Part shown: one piece after another, positions 23,817 through 34,237 of the stretch
How positions within the stretch are numbered: position 1 is the first letter of the stretch
How the letters are laid out: every line of letters starts with the position of its first letter
Source of the DNA: Kingdonia uniflora
Taxonomy: Eukaryota > Streptophyta > Magnoliopsida > Ranunculales > Circaeasteraceae
Assembly: GCA_014058105.1 (NCBI GenBank)
Contig: JACGCM010001659.1
Coordinates: 5,639,001 to 5,703,000, forward strand
Reading direction: 5' to 3'
Length of the DNA stretch: 64,000 nucleotides
Notes under the pieces: model-generated
Database searches by the model: none
Told to the model about the DNA's origin: nothing
The model's input: only the letters and a program-made list of their open reading frames with translations
Made by a program: the position numbers and the translations under genes

Positions 23817-23920
23817 CACGTGTAACACGCCATCGGTAGGGCCGCTCGAATAAACATTGATTGACCTAAACATTTATCAGAACTAAACATTTGCGTTCAC
23901 TTTTAATAACCTAAACATTT
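23817..23920 (+). repeat. Orphan copy of the receptor-kinase promoter segment
   Basis: GTGTAACACGCCATCGGTAGG followed by AACATTGATTGACCTAAACA is shared with the upstream regions of both receptor kinases (26278 and 36018). There is no kinase gene next to this copy. It may mark the promoter of a lost third unit in the array. Confidence 0.7.
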
Positions 23921-25429
23921 GGGCTATTATGGACACCGTCGATTCTAAAATTGTACAAAATTGAGACCATCTCATCGCTCCACCCTTCCCTTCAGAGTAG
24001 CATTAGAAAAGGGATTGTAGCACTGAGGGGAATTCGACAAGGAGATGAATTATTGTTCCTTTCTTCTTCTTGTATTGGGTGGGGTGGACGGGAGATGATA
24101 GGTGGTGCAACCCTTAATGCTTATGGTGGACTTTTTCGATTTTACATGGAAGATAAAAGATTGTGGAATAGGCTTTCTTTGTCTGGACGTCATCTTTTGC
24201 AGAATAGGATCAAGAAAACTGCATTTCTGGAAAGTAGATACATGTAAGCTACTGATGATTTGCTACTGCTTTGTACACTGGCATTTGAGAATTGGTATAT
24301 CTTCATGGGTTTGTTATTGCCAATGGTCATACTTACTCCAACATACAAGGCTATGTGAAAATTGTTATCTTTATCAATTCAAGGGTTATTGAGGGGATGA
24401 TAGGGATAGTCTTGGGCTTCAAAGTGTTAAAAGTAAGAAGTTTGAGGATACAGACTTTTTGTGGTTCGAGTAGTTATGGAGTAGTTTTGGTAGAGAGGAT
24501 AAGTGTGTGTTCGGAGTGCACGTCTTTTTTCTAGGCCTTTGGTTTAGGGTCTTTAAGATTAGTAATTTTTCTCCATTTATCCATAAAATAGAAATCGAGA
24601 AAGCTCATAAGATAGATTCCAGGCCTTTGGTTTTACTGTCTGCACCAATTTTAAAAAAGAAGGGGTACTAAGGTTGATGGATCATAAGCGGATGCCAGAC
24701 AGTAGGCGCCGCACTTGTACATTAGACCTATAGAGGTCCAACCTTCTCTCCCCCACAAAATAAAGGTTGATGTTGAAGTCCTCCTCTGTTTATATTTGGA
24801 TGGAGACTCTTTAGTCACTACTAACTTGAGGTGATGAGAATGAGATGAACTTCTTATGAGAACTGAAACGCCCAGTTCATGAATTTGATTCTATAATAAT
24901 GACATTTTGTTTAGCTGTTGTATATTTCGCTGTGATTTTAAACATAACAACCTCTCACATACTTACCTTATGAGTAATCTTTAAATGGTAACAGTGGCTG
25001 AACTTGATTTACCACATAACGGTGGGACCGACCACGTAATTTTTTTATTATCAACTTCGTTTTATATTTGTGTTTCTAGAAGACTTTTTCAAATGTGAAA
25101 TGCTAGTAGATTTGATCATCTTGATTCGAACAATATTGTAGATTTTGACCGCTTAAAAGCCTCATCATCAAATAAAATAGTAGATTTGATCCCATTGTTT
25201 TTCCAATTTATTTCTATGTGTAAAATAAAGAAAATAAACTAAAGGGTATTTCAGAGATCCCAAAAAACTTTAGACAAACTACCGTGAAACCGTTTTGTAA
25301 CCACCAAGATCATTTTTGTGTAGTTGTGGATTTATATTTGAATTTGAACAATGTCTCATTAGCTTATACTTATGCTTTTGTGGATCAATCATATATTGTA
25401 TTTTTTACTTGTTGGACCTCATGATTAAT

Positions 25430-25612
25430 GTAAGCATGGTGGTTGTTGGGTCTCTCCCGATCTTATGTCGTCAATCCCATTACTGAAAATATTATATTAC
25501 GATCTTACGTCGTCAATCCCATAAGCATGGTGGTTGTTGGGTCTCTCCCGATCTTACGTCGTCAATCCCATTATCGAGAATGCTATATTACGATCTTAAG
25601 TCGTCTCATTGA
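25430..25612 (+). repeat. Tandem repeat with GATCTTACGTCGTCAATCCC units
   Basis: The motif GATCTTACGTCGTCAATCCC recurs here and at 35860-35960, with TAAGCATGGTGGTTGTTGGG present twice in copy 1 and once in copy 2. A degenerate version lies downstream of the gene at 30425-30475. Confidence 0.8.
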
Positions 25613-25663
25613 TTGACCTATGCAAATGTTGATCCCGCCGACGGCCACCATCCTCCACTATAT

Positions 25664-26273
25664 TTCAAAGGATGGGAGAAGATGATTAACAAAGATTATA
25701 AGAGGAAGGGTTGTTCATCTATCTTTAGCCTGTAGGCATGATTAACTTCTCAGTACAAAACTTCAAATAATTAGAAATAGAGGTTTTCATAAGAGATGAG
25801 TTGAAAAAGAGACCAAAACCTCTTTAAAGTTGAAAAACTACCACATGAGTTAATAAATTTTGAGGAGTAGAGCTTTGTTCTCTCCACCGTGGTGTAGAGG
25901 ATCCGGACTTCTCAAATAATTGTTGATGTTGATGGAGAGACATCCTTATCGACCATACGATACAAGAATGATGTTCTTCTTGTGGCTGCTAATGATTGTA
26001 TAATAGATTCTAAAGTCCACTAAGATTTGAAGATTTTGTCATCTTCTATATTTGAATGTTATTCTTATTCTTATTCTTATTCTTTTTCTTTGATAAACAT
26101 AGTCAGTCTCACTTTATCTACATGAAACAGAAATTTTCATTGTCATTTACAAAAGTTGCAAAGCTTAACGAAGGCAAATTTATGATGTTGATGTTGATGT
26201 TGATGGAGAGACATCCCAAGGTTTACGAGTCTTTGTACTACGTAAATGTTGATCCCGCCGGATGGCCGCCATC
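25664..26273. repeat. Extra 610-bp block upstream of receptor kinase copy 1
   Basis: Bounded on both sides by a near-identical stretch of about 30 bp (AAATGTTGATCCCGCCG plus a CGGCCNCCATCC part) at 25632-25663 and 26242-26273. Inside, GATGTTGATGGAGAGACATC occurs twice, and there are a TTCTTA hexanucleotide run at about 26058-26087 and a GATGTT run at about 26183-26205. No coding function recognised. Confidence 0.7.
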
Positions 26274-26452
26274 CCCGACGTGTAACACGCCATCGGTAGG
26301 GCGGCTCGAGTAAACATTGATTGACATAAGCATTTATTTATTGAACTAAACATTTAATAACCTAAACATTAGGTATGACCTTCACATCACACATGGGTCG
26401 ATGAATGGATAGTCAACCTAAACATTCGGTGAAGAAGCTGCAACATTTTCAG

Positions 26453-26460
26453 TCTATAAA
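26453..26460 (+). promoter_or_regulatory. TATA box of receptor kinase copy 1
   Basis: TCTATAAA lies 53-60 bases before the start codon, giving an expected transcription start near 26485-26490 and a very short leader. The same element is conserved before copy 2, where it is doubled. Confidence 0.7.
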
Positions 26461-26512
26461 TCTTCAGTGCCAGTACTACATAGTTATTCAGTTGTAAGCA
26501 TAGCCAAGCAAC

Positions 26513-29500
26513 ATGTTCTCTCTCTACTCTTATCTCCTTCTTCTTGTATTAGCACTTAACACTTCACCAAATTTTGGAAATATGGAAACAGAAGCACTGC
26601 TTAAATGGAAAGCCAGCCTCCTCAACCATTCTCCTTCGCTCCTTCCTACATGGACTATTTCCAACTCTTTCAATAACACAACTATTAGTCCCTGCACTTG
26701 GTCTGGAATTTCTTGTAACAATGCGGGAAATGTTGTCAAACTAAATGTGTCGAGTTTAGGTTTACTTGGTACTCTCCTTAACTTCAAGTTTTCATCCTTT
26801 CCGAACCTTACCACTCTTGATCTTAGTTCCAATGCGCTCTTTGGGACTATCCCTGCTTCTTTAGGTAACTTGAGTGACCTAACCACTTTGTACCTCTATG
26901 AGAATCAACTTTCTGGTTCCATCCTTCCAGAAATAGGAAACTTGAAATCTCTTAAAAGTCTGGAATTATACACTAATACTCTCACTGGTTCTATCCCCGC
27001 TTCTTTAGGTAACTTGAGTGACCTAACCACTTTGTACCTCTATGAGAATCAACTCTCTGGTTCCATCCCTCCCGAAATAGGAAACTTGAAATCTCTTGAC
27101 GACTTAGACTTAAGCAATAACAATCTCAGCGGTACAATCCCTGCTTGTTTAGGTAACTTGAGTGACCTAACCACTTTGTACCTCTATGAGAATCAACTTT
27201 CTGGTTCCATCCCTCCAGAAATAGGAAACTTGAGATCTCTTGAAAGTCTGGCATTATACAATAATACTCTCACTGGCTCAATCCTTGCTTCTTTAGGTAA
27301 CTTGAGAGACCTAACCTATTTGTATCTCTATGAGAATCAACTCTCTGGTTCCATCCCTCCAAAAATAGGAAACTTGAAATCTCTTGTTGACTTACAATTA
27401 TGCTATAACAGTCTCAGCGGTACAATCCCTGCGTCTTTAGGTAACTTGAGTGACCTAACTACTTTGTACCTCAATGAGAATCAACTCTCTGGTTCCATCC
27501 CTCAAGAAATAGGAAACTTGAAATCTCTTGAAAGTCTGGCATTATATAATAATGCTCTCTCTGGTTCAATCCCTGCTTCTTTAGGTAACTTGAGTGACCT
27601 AACCACTTTGTACCTCTATAATAATCATCTCTCTGGTTCCATCCCTCCAGAAATAGGAAACTTGAAATCTCTTGTTGGCTTAACGATTGACACTAACAAT
27701 CTCAGCGGTACAATCCCTGCTTCTTTAGGTAACTTGAGTGACCTAACCACTTTGTACCTCTATGAGAATCAACTCTCTGGTTCCATCCCCACAAAAATAG
27801 GAAACTTGAAATCTCTTGTTGACTTAGAATTAGACATTAACAATCTCACTGGTTCTATCCCTGCTTCTTTAGGTAATTTGAGCAAACTAACTTTTTTATT
27901 ACTCTTTGGGAATTATCTCACTGGTTCCATTCCTCCACATATAGGAAACTTGACAAATTTGAAAAGCCTACATTTTTTTAACAACAGTTTCTCAGGCTAT
28001 TTGCCACAAAATCTTTGCCGTGGTGGATCACTTGAACTATTCTCAGCAGCCTTCAACAACTTCACAGGTCCAATACCAAAAGGCTTAAAAAATTGCTCAA
28101 GCTTAGTTAGAGTCCGGCTAGAGAGAAACCAACTTGCTGACAACATATCAGAGGCCTTTGGTGTGTATCCAAAGTTGGACTACATGGATTTGAGCGAGAA
28201 CAATTTGTATGGGGAACTATCACGTACTTGGGGAGAGTGTCATAACCTAACATACCTCAGTTTATCCAGCAATAACATTTCTGGTTCAATACCACCCGAG
28301 TTTCGAGAGTCGACCCAATTGAGACAACTTGATCTTTCAGATAATCATCTGATTGGAGAGATTCCAAAGGAATTGATGAAATTGAACTTCTTGATATACC
28401 TAAACCTGAGCCACAATGAACTTTCAGGGGAGTTGCCTAGAGAAATTGGAAGCTTATCCGAATTAGATCATCTTGACATATCATCTAATAATCTGAGTGG
28501 ACCAGTACCAAAGGAAGTGGAGATATGTTCCAAGCTATTATATCTAAATCTGGGTAATAATAGATTCAATGGCTCCATTCCCACTCAAATTGGTGACCAC
28601 ATTTCCCTCAATATATTGCTTGATCTTAGTCATAACGAGCTCACGGGAGGTATACCATCAGAAATAGGAAGTTTACAAAATCTGGAAAACCTCAATCTAT
28701 CTCACAATATGCTTTTTGATCACATTCCGTCCTCATTCGAAGAAATGGAAAGTTTGTTATCCATTGATGTTTCTTACAACCAGTTGGAAGGCCGCATTCC
28801 TACCAACAAAGCCTTTCAAAATTTATCATTCGATGCTTTTAAGAACAACAAAGACTTATGTGGTAACGTTAGTGGTCTGCAAGCTTGTGGCACAAGTAAA
28901 TCCAATGCAACGGATAAAAACAAAGTTCCGATTATCATCATACTTCCTCTTTTAGGAGTACTTTTTCTTATATTGGCATCTGCTGGAGTTTTCTTCATTT
29001 TTTATCGGAAAAAGATGGATGTGAAGGAAGACCAAGAAGAAATACAAAATGATTTGTTTTGTGTATGGAATTATGATGGGAACATAGTGTATGAAGATAT
29101 CATTGAAGCAACAGAAAATTTTAGCCCTGGACACTGCATTGGGACAGGAGGATATGGAAGTGTTTATAAAGCGGAGCTGTCAACGGGTCAGGTTGTTGCT
29201 GTCAAGAAGCTTCACCCGTTAGAAGATTGTTCCGGGCCGGGATCAAAAGCATTTCTTGACGAAATCAGTGCATTATCAGAAGTTCGTCACCGAAATATTG
29301 TAAGACTCTATGGTTTCTGTTCACATGCACGACACTCATTTATAATATCCGAGTATTTGGAAAGGGGAAATTTGTCCAAGGTCCTAAGTAACATTGAAGA
29401 AGCTGTGAAGTTGGATTGGGTCAGAAGAGTTAACATTGTCAAAGGTGTAGCTAATGCCTTTTCTTATTTGCATCATGATTGTTCACCTCCAATAGTTCAT

Positions 29501-30121
29501 CGAGATATATCCAGCAGCAATATTTTGCTTGATTTAGAGTATGAGGCTCGTGTCTCTGACTTTGGCACTGCAAGACTTCTAAAGCCAGATTCGTCAAATT
29601 GGACTGAACTTGCAGGAACATATGGATATGTCGCTCCAGGTATAGTTTCCTTTTGTTTCTTTTTTCTCTTTGGAAGAAATATACCTTAAATGTTCGTTGA
29701 ACAGACTAGACTTGAGCTTGAAATTACGTACTGATAGTACGTTTACGATTTTACAGAGCTAGCTTACACGATGAAGGTGACTGAAAAGTGTGATATGTAT
29801 AGCTTTGGTGTACTAACGCTTGAAGTGTTAATAGGAATACATCCCGGCGAACTTATCTCCTCTCTAACATCATCATCATCGCCAACAAGCCAAAATGTTC
29901 TTTTGAAAGATATATTGGACGGATGCCTCTCACCCCCTACTCTCCATGCCAGCCATGAACTTTTCATTATAGCTAAGCTGGCATTTTCATGTCTTGATGC
30001 CAATCCTGAATCACGGCCAACCATGAAACATGTATCTCAGGAATTATCAAAAGCCAAGGCACTTGATTTGGATGTTTTTCACACTATTACTCTTGGCCAG
30101 TTGATGCACCGAGAAATCTAG
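26513..30121 (+). CDS. MIK2-like LRR receptor kinase (intact, two exons)
   Basis: Plasma-membrane receptor kinase of the MIK2-like group (LRR subfamily XI/XII-like architecture), expected to bind an extracellular ligand and phosphorylate Ser/Thr. CDS is join 26513-29639, 29757-30121, giving 1163 residues with a phase-1 GT/AG intron in the usual late-kinase position. Signal peptide about 1-22, LRR cap with CTWSGISC about 60-70, LRRs about 75-770, CGN cap, membrane helix about 805-829, kinase about 870-1150. The glycine loop starts at G877, the ATP lysine is K898, HRD is 996-998 (RD type) and DFG starts at D1016, so it should be active. The LRR core is eight head-to-tail 48-residue units starting [20 protein letters not shown]. 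The start follows the TATA box and a short leader. Ligand unknown. Confidence 0.95.
26846..28009 (+). repeat. Array of 144-bp LRR units within receptor kinase copy 1
   Basis: Eight consecutive units of 48 codons (two LRRs each), seven of them highly alike, alternate between LxGSIP and LSGTIP endings. This gives a partial 96-residue higher-order period. Nucleotide identity between units is high, as in arrays that change length by unequal crossing-over. Confidence 0.9.
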
Positions 30122-30239
30122 TTGCTACAAAAATCTTGGTTCTGTTTTAGCATATACGATGATTTATATAAGTTTCTTGCTCTATGAAATCATATGTATG
30201 GTTTTGATGGTCTTAAATACAACCTTATACTACTCATTA

Positions 30240-30445
30240 GCTTATACTACTCTTGAATTTATACTTGAATTTGAACAAAGTTAGAAATCAGATTTATACT
30301 TGAATTTGAACCAAGTTAGAAATCAGATTTATACTACTTGAATTTGAACAATGTCTCATTAGCTTATACTACTCTTGTTTTTGTAGTTGATTTATTATTA
30401 CTACTTGTTGGACCTCATGATCAATGTAAGCATAGTGGTTCTGGG
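30240..30445 (+). repeat. 3' flank repeats shared with the kinase upstream region
   Basis: TTGAATTTGAACxAxGTTAGAAATCAGATTTATAC repeats about two and a half times. Then AATGTCTCATTAGCTTATAC and TTGTTGGACCTCATGATxAA are direct copies of 25345-25435. The gene is therefore bracketed by direct repeats that could mediate its loss or gain. Confidence 0.75.
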
Positions 30446-31444
30446 GTCTTTCCCGATCTTACATTGTCAATCCTACGCCTATTACTCTTTCTCTTCCTTC
30501 CTTCGATTTCTACAGCTGAATCCATATTGTCAAATGAGCTTCTCAAACTTGTTTAGTGAAGCCAACATTATCACCCAAGGATGGAAATACTATTCAACAA
30601 AGACCTCACGATTGTCAGAGTGGAAATTTCCACAAAGATAGTCTGAATAGTTTTGCTAATTAATAAAGAGCCATCGTTACACCCATTAAGTTGCTATTAT
30701 AACAAACAATTTTTTGTAGTACAATTGCAGATACCTATATCAAAATTAAATATTTCTCCGTCCTTGTTAAATTAAAATTACTTATCACAATTTAGTAACT
30801 AACAGAAGATGGAGGCTCCCCTATTGGATATGCTTTCGTCTGTCAGAAACATGTCAACAGATAGACCTTCAAACATCTGAAAACTCTTTACTTGAATAGC
30901 AGGCTTGTTTCAAGAGAAGGGGTTCTATCCAAAACATTTTTTTTTTTTTTCCCATTGTTAGGCTTAGAGTAGAACTCTAGAGTATTGCTTCCCTCCAGCT
31001 GATTGTGGAACTAACACATGCAGATTGGTCCTAGACCAAAATAATACTCGGCATCCTAAGCTTTTTATTTCGACCATTTTATTTTTGAGAAGGATCAATC
31101 CTGTAACAATAGACATTAGAATCATGCTTCCTGTTGTATTCTTTTTCAACATACAAAACTTCGTCCCCGGCATCTACAAGGGACTTCTTGATTTTGTAAT
31201 ACTTCGAATATGGTATAAGTGCTGCAACTAAGTGATCCAGGAGGATCTGGGTACTTTTTAAGCTTTTTGATGTTTTTATTCCAATAGAACTTGTTCTGTT
31301 CGAATAAATTCTAGATTGGATATTTTTATAGACTGGATTTTATGGTGGATTTTGAATATTTTAGCAGAAAAAGCTTTCGGGAGGGCACGAAAATCATTCC
31401 TATCCCACCATAAACTGTAAACTGAAAAACTTCTTCCGGTATTT
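30446..31444. other. AT-rich spacer, no sure gene
   Basis: A short stretch at 30500-30650 vaguely resembles the start of an LRR kinase but is not convincing. A T-run lies at about 30940. Confidence 0.4.
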
Positions 31445-31672
31445 CGTGTCATCCTATGTTGGGCAATAACTGTACATAAAAGTCAAGGTCTCACACTCGA
31501 TCGAGCTATCATTGATATTGGCGATAAAGAAAGCCTCGGCTTGATGTTTGTAGCACTATCTCGCACAAGGAAGTTATGTAACCTTGCTTTTTCCCCAATG
31601 TTCAGCTTTGACCGACTACAAAAAATTAGCAAGTGTGTGGGGCTAAATGCACGACTATTAGAGGAGAGATGA
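31445..31672 (+). pseudogene. C-terminal piece of a Pif1/Helitron-type helicase
   Basis: A 75-codon frame ending in TGA reads RVILCWAITVHKSQGLTLDR, AIIDIGDKESLGLMFVALSR, then NLAFSPMFSFDRLQKI. TVHKSQGLTLD and FVALSR are motifs V and VI of superfamily 1 Pif1-like helicases, which in transposons form the end of the Helitron Rep-helicase. No upstream helicase motifs are found. The wording (WAITVHKSQG rather than the AMTINKSQG more usual in plant Helitrons) is somewhat unusual. Remnant only. Confidence 0.75.
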
Positions 31673-32304
31673 TTAGAACAAATGTCTCTTCAAACGATAC
31701 GTCAAGCTTAATGAGATACATTATTTATTTAATGATGATCTTGATCATTTATGTGGACTTGTTAATGTTACTAGTATCACAATGAAAAGTATATCTTTAT
31801 TTTGACTTCAATAGTTTAATCAAAAACCAACATTAAGCATTTATAGAATGTATCATGGACACTTTTGGTCCTTCTTACACATGTGCAATTTGGATGCTCA
31901 ATTTCTATTAATTGGGTTTGACAAAGATTCTTTAGACTTGGTGAGTTCATAGATCTAACAAACGTTTATTTGATTAAAGATACATGCATTGTATTAGTAA
32001 TGCTATAGTCACGTGTAAGCGCGTACCAAGTTGCATAATTGGCTAAATTATGTACACACATTATTTGGGAAAGTTGAATTTTTGGATGACTAATAAATTT
32101 ATTTACAATACTTGCAGGGGAAAACGAGATGTATACTTGCCATTATCCTTTGAGCTGCAAGAGTATGATAGGTTGTCACAAATTGTTGGGGTTTTGATAA
32201 AATATTTGAACTTAGTTTTTCTATTTTCGCATTCTTTTCCATCTTCTCTATATTGTAGTAATAAACTATATTGTTTATCATTCTTTACATTGGAGTTATT
32301 TGAT
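31673..32304. other. AT-rich, possible Helitron remnant flank
   Basis: No gene. CACGTGTAAGCGCGTACC at 32011 recalls the GC-rich patch at 9808. No confident CTRR terminus was found. Confidence 0.35.
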
Positions 32305-32535
32305 ATTATGAAAAACTTAAAACATGGCATGAAAGTGTTTTTGTGCATGTTGTATAGTGTAGTTATGTTGAATGATTGTTGTACAGGTTTATGAATGATT
32401 TGTATGTTGTTATAGCCTATAAAATTGGGAAAATGTTGCCCAATTTTCTTTGATTGGTATACATGTATTCAAAATGGTTTGCAAGTGGTTTTATAGTCTT
32501 ATAAAACTACGGAAGTGTTGCCAATTTTTTGTAAA
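32305..32535 (+). repeat. Dispersed repeat, inverted copy of 9845-10045
   Basis: Shares GTGTTTTTGTGCATGTTGTA, GTTGAATGATT and GGGAAAATGTT(G/A)CCCAATTT with the reverse complement of the 9.8-10.0 kb segment. This copy lies within 1 kb of the Pif1-like fragment, so both may belong to one non-autonomous transposon family. Confidence 0.7.
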
Positions 32536-34237
32536 ATCTACCAATTACAAATTTTCTTGCAAAATTGAATGAGTTTCGAGATGGTTGTACTAAAAGAATG
32601 AAAACAATGTTTAACTTATTGGCAATTTTATACAAGTCTTTTTTGGGGCATGCAATTAAAGAGACGTAGTACTGAAGGCACGGGCTTAAAAAAATATATT
32701 GCGTCGGCCTCCCCACCGTTTAGTGGTAATACTAGTACTTTATGTGGTACTGAGAGAAGGATCTTGGGTAATGCCAATATCAGCTTGTTGGGCGACATGG
32801 CAACCCGCTTTTTGATCCTCTGACCAAAACTGGGAATGTTGTCAAAAGGTTTCACAGACGGTTCAATGAACTGTCGAAGTAGAGAGTTCAATCTCTCCAT
32901 TTCCCAAAAGCAATATTGTGGATGTGTTCTTTGGTGTGTTTCTACTATAGTGATTTCTACTGCACTGATATATTTATGGATTTGTGAATACTTATTCTTT
33001 AAATAACAATATTTGTGTACATGTTCCGGGCTAATCAGTGCCATGCAAGCTCACCATTTTCTCAGAGAAGAACTATGGGACGATTTCAGGCAGATCTTTG
33101 ATACCTACATGTTTGAAGCGGCCAAGGTATGGTATATCTATGTAAAAAAATTTGCTAATCAAGAAGTATTATTTATTGAATCATCCTTTTATATATATCT
33201 GTTCTAAAATATCTTCTCACAGAAGAAGTGGCGTTTGACTGTGATATGTTTTATGAGTACTATGAACTAGATTATGTGTCTTACCTTGTTATTGGAATAA
33301 AGGGGCATATACGGAGTAAAGGAGAGGCATGATTTCCGTAGTAAAAGATGCAACTGCGCCCATACAGTACATGGAACTCGGCATCTGCACTAGAGCATGG
33401 AACCAACCACACTCAGGTTATTATTACACTATGTTACAAGATCCCTTACAGTTGTGGCATACCAAAGGGTCCAAAGATCATTACTTGATCTTGCACAATC
33501 TCTGTTAGTCAAGCTCTCGTTGCACCATAGGCCATGTCATGATAGAAGTTCTCTTTCCGACAATCTTTATGGTACTGAGAAATACACCAACTGCTTCCTG
33601 GTGCAGTGCTTTTGGAGCATCCATGAACTATCTGACCATGTTGATTGCATAAGCTTTTCAGAGACGGGGAGGTATAGATCAACATCCCAACCGTTCACTG
33701 ATGTGGGCTATGTTTCCTGGCACATAGTTTTCCTGCTTCCTGAAGAATATGCACTGCGTACTCTTATGAAATAAGGATTCTTTGTGGAGGTTGGGCTACT
33801 TCAATACTGACAAGGTTTAAGATGATCAAGAACATAGTTTCAAACCGTCTGCAGACAATCTTTCAGCTCATGAAAGTTGCAACATGATTACCATAATCAG
33901 GATATTGTTCCCTTTATCGATGTAACCTATGCTCTTAATGTGATACCTGTATCACATGGAAGTAATCCTAGCCTAGAAGCCAATAATTTGGGCAATGATT
34001 TTGTTGGATATAGTTAACACATTGGTTGGCCTGAATTGGATTATGTTGTTTGCTCCTTCAAGCTTTGGTAAAGTATTACGAGACCAATGATCCAATAGTC
34101 GTTCAAATGCGAATTGGCGAACCATTAGCTCGAATTTAGCTATGATATTACCCTCTGGCTTCTTATGAAGCACATCGACCCCATGACTTGTACCCATTGG
34201 GTCCTTGTTCTCGTCAATTACTTATTCTTTTGTAATA
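32536..34237. other. No recognised gene; several unassigned open frames
   Basis: An exon-like stretch at 33043-33126 (MQAHHFLREELWDDFRQIFD) ends in AAG|GTATGG. Frames at 33397-33774 (plus) and 32628-33044 (minus) are longer, but I cannot tie any of them to a family. Confidence 0.35.

Larger units (their letters stand above)
23921..30200 (+). repeat. Segmental duplication, copy 1 (holds intact LRR receptor kinase)
   Basis: Starts GGGCTATTATGGACACC and ends at CATATGTATGG. It is co-linear with 34238-44808 through about 1.7 kb of non-coding DNA, promoter, gene and 3' flank. Copy 1 has an extra block of about 610 bp at 25664-26273; copy 2 instead has the copia element. Unclear frames at 24000-24530 are copied with the block but show no recognisable product. 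Confidence 0.93.

Noticed and set aside
23582..23890. 102-codon minus-strand frame
   Set aside because: It runs through the shared promoter segment on the opposite strand and has no recognisable domain.
24000..24534. Overlapping open frames in the duplicated block (also at 34370-34818)
   Set aside because: Several frames are open at once, the two copies disagree in frame, and no family motif is seen.
30500..30650. Possible start of another LRR kinase
   Set aside because: The weak resemblance to an N-terminal LRR cap falls in two frames without cysteines in the right places.
31740..31770. Helitron 3' end (CTAG) after the helicase piece
   Set aside because: TTACTAG is present, but no GC-rich hairpin precedes it.
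33397..33774. 125-codon frame
   Set aside because: No recognised motif, and an alternative frame across it looks equally plausible.
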